Of a DNA stretch of 64,000 nucleotides, positions 42,577-50,614 are shown in pieces. Within the stretch, counting starts at the first letter, position 1, and each line of letters starts with the position of its first letter. The stretch is from the NCBI GenBank assembly GCA_035998685.1, contig DASYHK010000004.1, positions 1-64,000 of the forward strand, given 5' to 3'. The DNA is from Devosia_A sp035998685. Lineage in GTDB: Bacteria > Pseudomonadota > Alphaproteobacteria > Rhizobiales > Devosiaceae. Made by a program: the position numbers and the translations under genes. A model generated the notes under the pieces. It ran no database searches and was not told the DNA's origin. It worked only from the letters and a program-made list of their open reading frames with translations.

Positions 42577-43524
42577 ATGAATGTCGTCCTAGACGTCCGG
42601 GAATTGCAGCCGCTCCTGCGTGAACTAAACTTGGAAGTCGCGACGGCTGTCACCCAGTTGCCCGGCGGCAGTTCCCCAGTGTTCCGGATCGATCTTGCCG
42701 ACGGGAAGCGGCTAAACTTAAAGACGTATTCCTACGGACTGGGAGCTCCTCGCAAGGAAGCGTATGCAATTTCGTACCTGGCCACCTTGGGGTTGCCAGT
42801 AACGCAGTACCTGGTTCTGGACGGAACAAGAAAATGGCTGCCCTTTTGCTTTGCCATCACCAGCCACCTGCCAGGAGTTAGCGCGGACACACTGAAGGAT
42901 CATTCCAAGATCGCCGATGTCTATCGCCAGATGGGCGCACTCCTCAGAAAGCTACACGCCGTTCGGATGCCTGGCTATGGCTGCATGGATGACAGTGGCA
43001 TAGTGGCACCGGCCCATACGAACGTCGACTTCCTGCGCAGGATCATCGGAGACGCCTTCGAGAGATTTCAGCATTTCGGCGGCGATGCGGCACTTGCCGA
43101 GCGGCTGCGTGCTGTTGTCGCAGGGCGGTTCGATGAGATCGCTATGCATACCGCCGGTCCGGTCTTTGCTCACAACGACCTGCATCCGGGCAACGTCCTG
43201 GTCACACAGACTGCGGATGGCAGCCTTGTACTCAGCGGGGTCATCGACTTCGGAAATGCCCATGCGGCAGACGCAGTATTCGACCTTGCGAAAGCCCTGT
43301 TCTGCTCAATGCATCAAGCCCCGAACTGTCGGGCGCCCATGCTGGAGGGCTACGGGGCGATAGATCATCCCGACCCCGAGGGTGCGCTTTGGTACTACAC
43401 GCTCCTGCACCGCATGATCATGTGGGCATGGTTGAGGCAAGTCGAGGCGATTCCCGCCGCCGAAACGCCGAGCGGTCTGATAGACGATCTGCAGGAAATG
43501 GCGAACGAAGCCTGGCGGGGCTAG
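42577..43524 (+). CDS. Aminoglycoside-phosphotransferase-family kinase
   Basis: 315-residue protein-kinase-like fold of the APH family. Catalytic loop VFAHNDLHPGNVLV and the metal-binding GVIDFGNAHAADAVFDLAKAL are intact; the N-lobe has LPGGSSPVFRIDLADGKRLNLKTY. Real substrate unknown (antibiotic, homoserine, or other hydroxyl compound). Codon use and GC are noticeably lower than in neighbours, suggesting acquisition. It ends 4 bp inside the convergent LysR gene. Confidence 0.87.
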   Translation: MNVVLDVRELQPLLRELNLEVATAVTQLPGGSSPVFRIDLADGKRLNLKTYSYGLGAPRKEAYAISYLATLGLPVTQYLVLDGTRKWLPFCFAITSHLPGVSADTLKDHSKIADVYRQMGALLRKLHAVRMPGYGCMDDSGIVAPAHTNVDFLRRIIGDAFERFQHFGGDAALAERLRAVVAGRFDEIAMHTAGPVFAHNDLHPGNVLVTQTADGSLVLSGVIDFGNAHAADAVFDLAKALFCSMHQAPNCRAPMLEGYGAIDHPDPEGALWYYTLLHRMIMWAWLRQVEAIPAAETPSGLIDDLQEMANEAWRG

Positions 43525-44414
43525 AAGCTCCACTCCCGCGCCTTGCCGACGATGAAATCGCGGAAGACGCCGACGCGCTTGGAGTTCTTCAGGGCCGGCG
43601 GGTAGACGAAATAGGATTCGTAGGCGGGCAATTCGATGCCCTCGAGCACACGGACCAGCTGCTGCTCGCTCTCGGTGACGTAGTCGGGGAGCATGGCGAT
43701 GCCGATGCCGGCGCGGGCGGCCTGCATCATGCCGTAGATGGCGTTGACCTTCATGGCGGCGCGGCGCGGGGAGGAGTCGGGCCGGCCGAGGCGCTCGAGA
43801 TGGTTGATGTCGCCGAGATAGGAGGGCACCGGCTCCCCGAAAGAGATGATGCGGTGCTGGTCGAGGTCCTCGACGGTACGTGGCTCGCCGAACTCGCCGA
43901 GATAGGTTCGCGAGGCGTAGAAGTGGTTGTGCACCGTGAACAGCTTGCGCTGGATCATCTCCGACTGGCTGGGCCGGTGCAGGCGGATGGCGACATCGGC
44001 CTCCCGCATCGCGAGATCGAGTTCGGAGTCGTTGAGTTTGATCTCGATCTGGATGTCCGGATAGAGCTTCAGGAACTCGTGGATGCGGGAGCTGAGCCAG
44101 GTCGAGCCGATGCCGACGGTGGTGGTGACGAGCAGCGGCCCGCTCGGCTCGTCATGGCTCTCCGACATCTGCGTCTCGACCTGCTGCAGCTCCCAGTGCA
44201 TGCGGTGGGCGGTGCGGAACAGCTGCTCGCCGACCTCCGTCAGCACCAGGCCGCGGGCGTGGCGGATGAAGAGCTTGAGGCCGAGGTCTTCCTCGAGGGC
44301 GGAAATCTGCCGCGACACGGCGGACTGGCTCATGCCGAGCTTTTCGGCGGCGTGGGTGAAGCTTCCGGATTCGGCGGCGGTGTGGAAGATGCGAAGCTTA
44401 TCCCAATCCAGCAT
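43521..44414 (-). CDS. LysR family regulator next to trxB (LsrB/VtlR-like)
   Basis: 297 residues: N-terminal winged HTH (LRIFHTAAESGSFTHAAEKLGMSQSAVSRQISALEEDLG) and a substrate-binding domain. Sequence start MLDWDKLRIFHTAAE and position directly after trxB match the LsrB/VtlR group of Hyphomicrobiales, which controls redox and small-RNA-linked genes. Unlike the redox-sensing description of LsrB, this protein contains no cysteine at all. Start codon follows the trxB stop with no gap, so they are cotranscribed. Confidence 0.9.
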   Translation of the reverse strand: MLDWDKLRIFHTAAESGSFTHAAEKLGMSQSAVSRQISALEEDLGLKLFIRHARGLVLTEVGEQLFRTAHRMHWELQQVETQMSESHDEPSGPLLVTTTVGIGSTWLSSRIHEFLKLYPDIQIEIKLNDSELDLAMREADVAIRLHRPSQSEMIQRKLFTVHNHFYASRTYLGEFGEPRTVEDLDQHRIISFGEPVPSYLGDINHLERLGRPDSSPRRAAMKVNAIYGMMQAARAGIGIAMLPDYVTESEQQLVRVLEGIELPAYESYFVYPPALKNSKRVGVFRDFIVGKAREWSF

Positions 44415-45365
44415 CTACTCCGCCGCCTCGGCCAGTTCGTGCTCCGCGAGGTACTTCTCGGCCTCGAGCGCGGCCATGCAGCCCATGCCGGCCGCGGTGA
44501 CGGCCTGGCGGTAGACGTCGTCAGTGACGTCGCCGGCGGCGAAAACGCCGGGGATGTTGGTCTCGGTGGTGCCGGGAATGACCTTGAGGTAGCCGCCGGG
44601 CTTCATGTCCAGCTTGCCGGCGAAGATGGCCGTGGCCGGGGAATGGCCGATGGCGACGAAGACGCCGTCCACCGCCAGCTGCCGGGTGGCGCCGGTGGCG
44701 GTGTCGCGGATGGTGACGCCGGTGACGGAAGGGGGCATCTGGGTGCCGCCGATCTCCAACAGCTCGGCGTTCCAGATCACCTCGATCTTGGGGTTCTTGA
44801 AGAGCCGCTCCTGCAGGATGCGCTCGGCACGGAACTCGCCGCGACGGTGGATGACGGTGACCTTGCTGGCGAAGTTGGTGAGGAACAGCGCCTCCTCGAC
44901 GGCGGTGTTGCCGCCGCCGACCACCACGACCTCCTTGCCGCGGTAGAAGAAGCCGTCGCAGGTCGCGCAGGCGGAGACGCCGAAGCCCTGGAACTTCTCC
45001 TCCGACGGCAGCCCGAGCCAGCGGGCCTGGGCGCCGGTGGCGATGATGACGCTGTCGGCCGTGTAGCGGGTGCCGCTGTCGCCGGTCAGAACGAAGGGGC
45101 GCTGGTCGAAATCGACCTCGACGATGATGTCGCTGACGATGCGCGTGCCGACATGCTCGGCCTGCGCCTTCATCTGCTCCATCAGCCAGGGACCCTGGAT
45201 GACGTCGGCGAAGCCGGGATAGTTCTCGACATCGGTGGTGATGGTCAGCTGACCACCGGGCTGGATGCCCTGGATCATCAGCGGCTCGAGCATTGCCCGC
45301 GCGGCATAGATCGCAGCCGTATAGCCCGCCGGGCCCGAACCGATGATGATGACCTTGGCGTGCAT
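44415..45365 (-). CDS. trxB: Thioredoxin-disulfide reductase
   Basis: FAD/NADPH enzyme that keeps thioredoxin reduced. 316 residues: FAD motif GSGPAGYTAAIYAARA (9-24), redox centre CATC (Cys133, Cys136), NADPH motif VVGGGNTAVEEALFL, and C-terminal GVFAAGDVTDDVYRQAVTAAGMGCMAALEAEKYL. Upstream of and contiguous with the LysR gene. Confidence 0.98.
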   Translation of the reverse strand: MHAKVIIIGSGPAGYTAAIYAARAMLEPLMIQGIQPGGQLTITTDVENYPGFADVIQGPWLMEQMKAQAEHVGTRIVSDIIVEVDFDQRPFVLTGDSGTRYTADSVIIATGAQARWLGLPSEEKFQGFGVSACATCDGFFYRGKEVVVVGGGNTAVEEALFLTNFASKVTVIHRRGEFRAERILQERLFKNPKIEVIWNAELLEIGGTQMPPSVTGVTIRDTATGATRQLAVDGVFVAIGHSPATAIFAGKLDMKPGGYLKVIPGTTETNIPGVFAAGDVTDDVYRQAVTAAGMGCMAALEAEKYLAEHELAEAAE

Positions 45366-45507
45366 GCCGACGCTCCTGCGATGTCCGGAGCTAAAATAGG
45401 AGGTTCACGCCCATGGTTTCAACCCGGAGGGGAGCCCGGGCGACGCAAGATCGATCCGGACTCACCGAAAAGTCACACCGGCCGGCGCCGCGGCGGCCCG
45501 CCGGGGT

Positions 45508-45981
45508 TCAGACGTAGCGGATTTCGAGAACCTCGAAGGCGCGGGCGCCGCCGGGCGCCGTCACTTCTACCGAATCGCCGACCGACTTGCCGATGAGGGC
45601 ACGGGCAATGGGCGATGAAATGGAGATGCGGCCATGGCTCGCATCGGCCTCGGCGTCGCCGACGATCATGTACTCCTTTTCCTCCTCGGTCTCCTCGTCG
45701 ACCATGCGCACGGTGGCGCCGAACTTGACGGTCGAGCCGGAGAGTTTGGAGACGTCGATCACCTCGGCCAGCGCCAGCAGCGACTCCAGCTCCTGAATGC
45801 GGCCCTCGTTGAGGCTCTGCTGTTCCTTGGCGGCGTGGTACTCCGCATTCTCGGAGAGATCGCCGTGTGAGCGGGCCTCGGAGATGGCCGCGATGATCGC
45901 CGGACGATCCTCGGAGGTGCGACGGCGATATTCCTCCGTCAGGGCCGTATGGCCGCTCGGGGTCATCGGGATCTTGTCCAT
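45508..45981 (-). CDS. greA: Transcription elongation factor GreA
   Basis: 157 residues from ATG 45981 (MDKIPMTPSGHTAL). N-terminal coiled coil with the acidic tip (RSHGDLSENAEYHAAKEQQ) and the C-terminal FKBP-like domain (ISISSPIARALIGKSVGDSVEVTAPGGARAFEVLEI). Rescues backtracked RNA polymerase by stimulating transcript cleavage. The upstream 53 codons of the open frame are non-coding. Confidence 0.97.
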   Translation of the reverse strand: MDKIPMTPSGHTALTEEYRRRTSEDRPAIIAAISEARSHGDLSENAEYHAAKEQQSLNEGRIQELESLLALAEVIDVSKLSGSTVKFGATVRMVDEETEEEKEYMIVGDAEADASHGRISISSPIARALIGKSVGDSVEVTAPGGARAFEVLEIRYV

Positions 45982-46144
45982 AGTCGTCTCCAGTCGAATA
46001 CCGACCACCCGCCAAACACGTTTCGGCTCAAGCAGTCGGCGACATATCGGGAAATTCCAGCCACCAAATTGCCTGCGCAGGGGGCTGCGGTCAAGCGGCA
46101 GCCTGCGCATCGCAGGTGCAGAGTTGGTGTCGGCAAGCACGGTG

Positions 46145-46744
46145 TCAAGTGCTCTTCACGCCGCGGACGGACACTGCCTCCCAGGCGGCATCGGCGAGAA
46201 TGTCGGCGGTCGCTTCCGCGCCATCGGCCGGTGGGGCCTCGCGCAGGTAGTCGTAAGCCGGCCCGAGCAGCAGCGCATGCGCGACCGGCCAGGGCAGGGG
46301 GCGAACAAGGCCGGCGCTCGCTGCCGCCGCATAACGGGCGGCGGCCGCGGACCGTCCTGCGGCCAACGCGTCCCGGATGCCGGCAAAGGCCGGATCGCGA
46401 GCGGCGAGGGTGCGGATCTCGTCCATGAAGCGGAAGAGGCCGGGGTTGGCGGAGCCCCAGAGTACCAGCCCCCGCACCGACGCACGCGTGGCGCTTTCGA
46501 ACGATGCGTCGCCATCCGAAGCGACCGGATCGGCGCCGGCCCAGCCGGCGACGGCGCGCTGCAGCAGCGCCTCGGCGATCGCCGGCTTGCCGGGAAAGAA
46601 GTGGTAGATGCTGCCGGTGCTGGCGCCACTGGCCTGGCGGATGTCGTCGATGCTGGTCGCTGCATAGCCGCGGTCGAGGAAGCAGTCCAGCGCCGCCCCC
46701 AGAATGGCGTTGCGCCGTGCCGCTCCTGCCTTCGTCTCCGCCAT
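46145..46744 (-). CDS. TetR family repressor
   Basis: 199 residues. N-terminal HTH (RRNAILGAALDCFLDRGYAATSIDDIRQASGASTGSIYHFFPGKPAIAEALLQ) with a divergent ligand domain. Divergent from the SnoaL-like gene across a 72-bp region with two matching palindromes, so it very likely represses itself and that gene. The ligand is unknown. Confidence 0.92.
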   Translation of the reverse strand: MAETKAGAARRNAILGAALDCFLDRGYAATSIDDIRQASGASTGSIYHFFPGKPAIAEALLQRAVAGWAGADPVASDGDASFESATRASVRGLVLWGSANPGLFRFMDEIRTLAARDPAFAGIRDALAAGRSAAAARYAAAASAGLVRPLPWPVAHALLLGPAYDYLREAPPADGAEATADILADAAWEAVSVRGVKST

Positions 46745-46755
46745 CGAACAACCCT

Positions 46756-46795
46756 CTAGAACGTCGTTTCAGTTTGAGCTAGAACGATGTTCTAG
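46756..46795. promoter_or_regulatory. Two TetR operator palindromes
   Basis: CTAGAACGATGTTCTAG (46779-46795) is a perfect palindrome around a 3-bp centre; CTAGAACGTCGTTTCAG (46756-46772) is an imperfect copy, 23 bp away (about two helical turns). Both lie between the divergent TetR and SnoaL-like genes. Confidence 0.8.
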
Positions 46796-46816
46796 TCCAT
46801 GGCAAGGAGCTTGGAG

Positions 46817-47218
46817 ATGAAGAGTGGGCTGAAGGAGCGGGTGCGGGCCTATCTGAAGGCGCTGGAGGTCTGGGACAGTGCGGCGGTGGCGGCGTTCTAC
46901 GCCGAGGATGTGGTGCAGATCGAGCATCCCAATCAGCTCAAGCCCGGCGGCGACCGGCGGGGGCTGCAGCAGATGCTTCGCGATCTGGAACGGGGAAGGG
47001 GCCTGCTGCAGCGGCAAAGCTACGAGGCAAGGGCGCTGCTGACCGAGGACGATTCGGTAGTGGCACTGCTCTCCTGGAAGGGCGTGCTGGCGGTGCCGCT
47101 TGGGGGAATGCAGCCAGGCGCGGAGCTGCAGGCGGAATCTGCGGTGCACTTCCGGTTTCGGGACGGGTTGGTTGTCGAACAGCAGAACTACGACTGCGTG
47201 GCGCCACTGACGGCATAG
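46817..47218 (+). CDS. SnoaL-like (NTF2-fold) protein
   Basis: 133 residues from ATG 46817, 7 bp after AAGGAG; an ATG at 46799 overlaps the operator region and has no ribosome site. Pattern VRAYLKALEVWDSAAVAAFYAEDVVQIEHPNQL and VHFRFRDGLVVEQQNYDCVAPL is that of SnoaL-like polyketide-cyclase-fold proteins; substrate unknown. Likely regulated by the divergent TetR. Overlaps the convergent racemase-like gene by 31 bp. Confidence 0.85.
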   Translation: MKSGLKERVRAYLKALEVWDSAAVAAFYAEDVVQIEHPNQLKPGGDRRGLQQMLRDLERGRGLLQRQSYEARALLTEDDSVVALLSWKGVLAVPLGGMQPGAELQAESAVHFRFRDGLVVEQQNYDCVAPLTA

Positions 47219-47859
47219 TCCCTGGCAGCGGCGAGCGCGGCGGCCAGACCGGCATCGGGGCTGGTCAGGGGCGGCGGCTGCCGCCGCACCAGCGGCACGG
47301 CGCCAGCCATCGAGGCTTGCGCCAGCGCGACGGTCGCGCCCTCGGCGGCGGCGCCGTCGGCGGCCTCGGCGACCAGCGCGAGATAGCGGTCCACGTCACC
47401 GGCGCGGAACGCCTGCCAGGCGTCCGGAACCAGCCGCACCTCCACCGAGGCACCGGTGGCCATCGCCAGTTGCTCGAACAGCAGCCGGGTCGGCGCGGTG
47501 GTGGACCCGGCGGCGCAGAGGACGATGACCGATCCGCCGGCGGCGACCGCGGCGGCTGCCAGTGCCTCATCGACGCGCAGCACCGGCATCGGCAGCTCCC
47601 GAGACGCGATACCGATGGCCTGGCCGAGGGTCGAGCATGTGAGCAGCACGGCGTCGCCGCCGCGGGCCAGCAGGCGCAGCTCGGCCGCCGTCTTTTCGAG
47701 GATCTCGGGGGTAGGAGCGCCGGCTGCCTCGGCAGCGGCCAGAAGGTCGCTGCGGACGCGGTGCTTGAGCATGAGCCGGGGCTCACCGAGGCGCCGCCGC
47801 GCGGCTTCGAAGACGGCGATGTTGCTGTTGGCGGAATGCAGGCAGTGGATGTTCAGCAT
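47188..47859 (-). CDS. Aspartate/glutamate racemase superfamily protein
   Basis: 223 residues from ATG 47859 (MLNIHCLHSANSNIAVFE). LLTCSTLGQAIG contains one catalytic-type cysteine; the second-half site, where a racemase would have Cys, reads TVALAQASMAGAVPL, so one catalytic Cys is replaced (Ala/Ser). That pattern is closer to decarboxylase- or hydantoin-type relatives than to a true racemase. Substrate unknown. Confidence 0.75.
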   Translation of the reverse strand: MLNIHCLHSANSNIAVFEAARRRLGEPRLMLKHRVRSDLLAAAEAAGAPTPEILEKTAAELRLLARGGDAVLLTCSTLGQAIGIASRELPMPVLRVDEALAAAAVAAGGSVIVLCAAGSTTAPTRLLFEQLAMATGASVEVRLVPDAWQAFRAGDVDRYLALVAEAADGAAAEGATVALAQASMAGAVPLVRRQPPPLTSPDAGLAAALAAARDYAVSGATQS

Positions 47860-47990
47860 GGACGCCCCCGAACGCGCCGAAGCTAGCGGCGGGCAGCGCG
47901 CCTGGCCAGTCCTGATAGGCCGCAAATTCAGAAGGCGCAGCCCGCAGGGGCCGCGCCTCGAGGTTCGGCAGTTCTATAGCTGTCGAAGCG

Positions 47991-48203
47991 TCAGGCAGAA
48001 GGTGCGAGATTGTCGGCAGCGGACTTGCCGGTCCGCTTGTCCTTGACGATCTCGTAGTTGACCTTCTGGCCCTCGTCGAGGCCATTGAGGCCCGAGCGCT
48101 GTACGGCCGAGATGTGCACGAACACGTCCGCCCCGCCCTCGTCGGGCTGGATGAATCCGTAACCCTTTTGACCGTTGAACCATTTCACAGTGCCGGTAGC
48201 CAT
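47991..48203 (-). CDS. cspA: Cold shock protein
   Basis: 70-residue OB-fold RNA chaperone with RNP1 KGYGFIQP and RNP2 VFVHISAV. ATG 48203 has GAGGG upstream. In-frame extension to 48512 is non-coding. The 5' flank to 48728 is gene-free, long enough for a structured cold-shock leader. CspA relatives with this length are common in several copies per alphaproteobacterial genome. Confidence 0.96.
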   Translation of the reverse strand: MATGTVKWFNGQKGYGFIQPDEGGADVFVHISAVQRSGLNGLDEGQKVNYEIVKDKRTGKSAADNLAPSA

Positions 48204-48728
48204 ATTGTCCCTCATGCAGTCTGCTGTGGCGATCAACACCCCAATCGGTTTGACCTTTGCCAATCGAATCTTTGGTGATGACGTCAGCAGGCACGTATGT
48301 AACCGGCATGCACGAACAGTCGGCCGCAATATTCGACCCCGCTTTTTAGCGAGAATCCAAGTCGGCATCAATACTGGATTGCACATGGCTTCGCACCCGG
48401 GTGGCGAAGGGGCGCACCGGGTGTAGCGGCATCTGGACCGATAGTCGCCGGGCCGGAGATGGCCGCGGCAGTGGTTTCGGGCAGTTGCCCAAGACCGGGA
48501 ACGGTGCGCCAAGCCTTGATGGCAACGTTCCCATCGGCATCCTAGGCCGGTTCGCCGCAGGATGGAAGGGCGGGGCCGTGGTTATTGTCCGACAGAGTGT
48601 CGCGGGGCGGCGCCCGCCGGCGGCGCCAGTTTGCGGCAGCTGGCAGGAGCGGCCTGCAATGCCACGGATTTCCGATGCTGCGCAACGGAGGGATGGCGGC
48701 GACCGCGCCGGGCGGACTATCCTCGGGA
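48204..48728. other. Gene-free upstream region of cspA and a GNAT gene
   Basis: 525 bp with no convincing frame. The part nearest cspA is comparatively AT-rich (about 48205-48300) and should hold its promoter and 5' leader, which I cannot place with confidence. Nothing else recognised. Confidence 0.5.
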
Positions 48729-49193
48729 ATGGGCGAAAGCAAAGGCAGCACTTACCGAACGACCCTGCGGCCGCTGCAGGGCAGCGATCTCGACGCCATC
48801 AGCCGGGTTCACGTGGCGGCCTGTCGGCTGGCCTACCAGTTCATGGACTGGAACTATCCGCTCGGCGCAATGCGGGAGTGGTGCGAGGCCAAGTCAGCCG
48901 GGTGGGACTGGATACGGGTGGCCGAGGCCGAGGGGGCGGTCGTCGGCTACATCGCCATGACGGGCGCCCATGTCGACCAGTTCTTCGTCGATCCGAACTG
49001 GCAGGGCCGGGGTCATGGCGCGGCGCTGTTCGCGGCGGCGCTTGCCCGTGGCCTGCGCCCGCTCACGCTCGATGTGTTCGAGGAGAACCATCCGGCGCGG
49101 CAGTTCTACGAACGGCGCGGGTTCCGGGAAGTTTCACGGCGGTTCAGCGAGCAGGAACGGGCGGTGCAGTTGCGGTACGAATTGCCGGCGTAG
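48729..49193 (+). CDS. GNAT family N-acetyltransferase
   Basis: 154 residues from ATG 48729 (MGESKGSTYRTTLRPLQGSD). GNAT motif A is VDQFFVDPNWQGRGHGAALFAAAL (acetyl-CoA pyrophosphate loop Q/RxxGxG/A) and the C-terminal motif B is LDVFEENHPARQFYERRGFREVSR. Substrate unknown. The reading frame extends upstream without a sensible start. Confidence 0.9.
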   Translation: MGESKGSTYRTTLRPLQGSDLDAISRVHVAACRLAYQFMDWNYPLGAMREWCEAKSAGWDWIRVAEAEGAVVGYIAMTGAHVDQFFVDPNWQGRGHGAALFAAALARGLRPLTLDVFEENHPARQFYERRGFREVSRRFSEQERAVQLRYELPA

Positions 49194-49307
49194 GTGTCGC
49201 CGGCTTCCTGCGGCAGAGGACCGATGTAGCCTCTTGCGTTTTTCCGGGGGCTGGGGCAAGAGCCGCGGCGCCGGCGCGCCGCCGGTCCTCCCGCGAGACA
49301 CTCCGCC

Positions 49308-50297
49308 TTGCTTTCCACATTCCAGTCGTCCGGCGACCTCGTCGCTGACCGGCGCGCCGGCTATGCACGCCTGCTCGCCGAGGCCGGCGATGCTGCCGCT
49401 GCCGCCGAGGTCATGGCGCAAGCGCTCGAACTCGCGCCCGGCTGGGCCGCCGGCTGGAGCCTGCTGGGGGACTTCCGCAAGGCTGCGGGCGACCCGGACG
49501 GTGCGGTGGCCGCCTGGCGGCAGCTCGACCGCCTCGATGGCGCCGGCATCTTCGGGGCAGCGCTGAAGCTGGCGGCGGCCGGCGCCGGGCTGGCCGTCGA
49601 GCACACCGCCGAGGGCTATGTCGCCGCCCTTTTCGATGCCTATGCGCGGGACTTCGAGGCGGTCCTGCTGCAGCGGCTCGATTACGTCGTGCCGGAAAGG
49701 CTGGCGGGGCTGGTCGCGGCCGAGATGCAGCGGCGCGGCACCGAGCGGCTGGGGCATGCGGTGGACGCCGGCTGCGGCACCGGGCTCATGGGGGAGCGGC
49801 TCCGCCGTCATGTCTCCTACCTCGAGGGCGTCGATCTTTCGGCGGGCATGGTGGCGGCGGCGGCTGCCAAGGGCATCTATGACCGGGTGTCGCAGGATGA
49901 GCTGGTGGGTTTCCTGGTGCGGCCGGGGGCGCCGGCCGATCTGGTGGCGGCAGCGGACGTGCTGGTCTATTGCGGCGCGCTGGCGCCGGTGTTCGCTGGG
50001 GTGGCGGCGCGGCTGGCGCCGGGCGGGCTGTTCGCCTTCTCCTGCGAACGCCACGACGGAACGGAGCCGATGGTGGTGCGCGAGTCGCTGCGCTTCGCGC
50101 ACGAGCCGGGGGCGGCGCGGGCGGCTCTCGCGGCGGCGGGGCTCGAGGTGCTGGCCTGGGAGGAGGGGGTGCTGCGCAGCGACCGCGGACGGCCGGTGGC
50201 CGGCCTGTTCGTGCTGGCGGCACGTCCGCAGGCGCTGGGACACGGGGTCGCTGCGGCGCCGGCCGGATCCGCCGAGGATGCGCCCGCCTGCAACTGA
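49308..50297 (+). CDS. TPR-containing SAM-dependent methyltransferase
   Basis: 329 residues, TTG start. N-terminal tetratricopeptide-type helices (AGYARLLAEAGDAAAAAEVMAQALELAPGWAAGWSLLGDF) lead into a class I methyltransferase (AVDAGCGTGLMGERLRRHVSYLEGVDLSAGMVAAAAAKGIYD, then ADVLVYCGALAPVFAGVAARLAPGGLFAFSCE). This arrangement is typical of uncharacterised alphaproteobacterial methyltransferases. Downstream is non-coding. Confidence 0.87.
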   Translation: MLSTFQSSGDLVADRRAGYARLLAEAGDAAAAAEVMAQALELAPGWAAGWSLLGDFRKAAGDPDGAVAAWRQLDRLDGAGIFGAALKLAAAGAGLAVEHTAEGYVAALFDAYARDFEAVLLQRLDYVVPERLAGLVAAEMQRRGTERLGHAVDAGCGTGLMGERLRRHVSYLEGVDLSAGMVAAAAAKGIYDRVSQDELVGFLVRPGAPADLVAAADVLVYCGALAPVFAGVAARLAPGGLFAFSCERHDGTEPMVVRESLRFAHEPGAARAALAAAGLEVLAWEEGVLRSDRGRPVAGLFVLAARPQALGHGVAAAPAGSAEDAPACN

Positions 50298-50309
50298 CCC
50301 GGCCGCTGC

Positions 50310-50460
50310 GCCGCGCTGGCCGTCCACCGTCTCATCGGGAGGGGCTGCAGCAACTCGACGTCCGGCAAGCCGATGTCCTCGAGTTGCGGCAGGAGCATCG
50401 CCGGATCTCCGGCGATCACCAGGACGTCCAGCCGACCGGGAAGCGCTCTGCGGTCAGCGG
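50310..50460 (-). pseudogene. Relic of an M16-peptidase-like C-terminus
   Basis: On the minus strand a frame reads LDVLVIAGDPAMLLPQLEDIGLPDVELLQPLP, which resembles the C-terminal end of insulinase-type (M16) peptidases. It has no complete domain, and the sequence further upstream to 50580 makes no coding sense. I read it as a remnant. Weak evidence: only about 40 codons are similar. Confidence 0.3.
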
Positions 50461-50582
50461 ACGATGTGCACGAGGTTCCCCGAACTGTGGCGACGCAGTG
50501 ATGGTCCCAGGCGGTCCGTCTAGTAGCAGCTGGGGCGGGGAGGGCCCCGTCGAGGGGACCCGTTGACGAATGCCGTCTGGTA

Positions 50583-50598
50583 AGTTAGTTAACTAACT
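50583..50598. promoter_or_regulatory. Operator palindrome ahead of the SDR-TetR pair
   Basis: AGTTAGTTAACTAACT, a perfect 16-bp palindrome in AT-rich DNA, 17 bp upstream of the SDR start and just ahead of its ribosome site (CAGGAGGACGAG). Presumably the binding site of the TetR protein encoded next. Confidence 0.75.
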
Positions 50599-50614
50599 AA
50601 ATCAGGAGGACGAG

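Noticed and set aside
42013..42580. 188-codon plus-strand frame across the sRNA array
   Set aside because: Runs antisense through five RNA hairpins, lacks a ribosome site and has no coding character.
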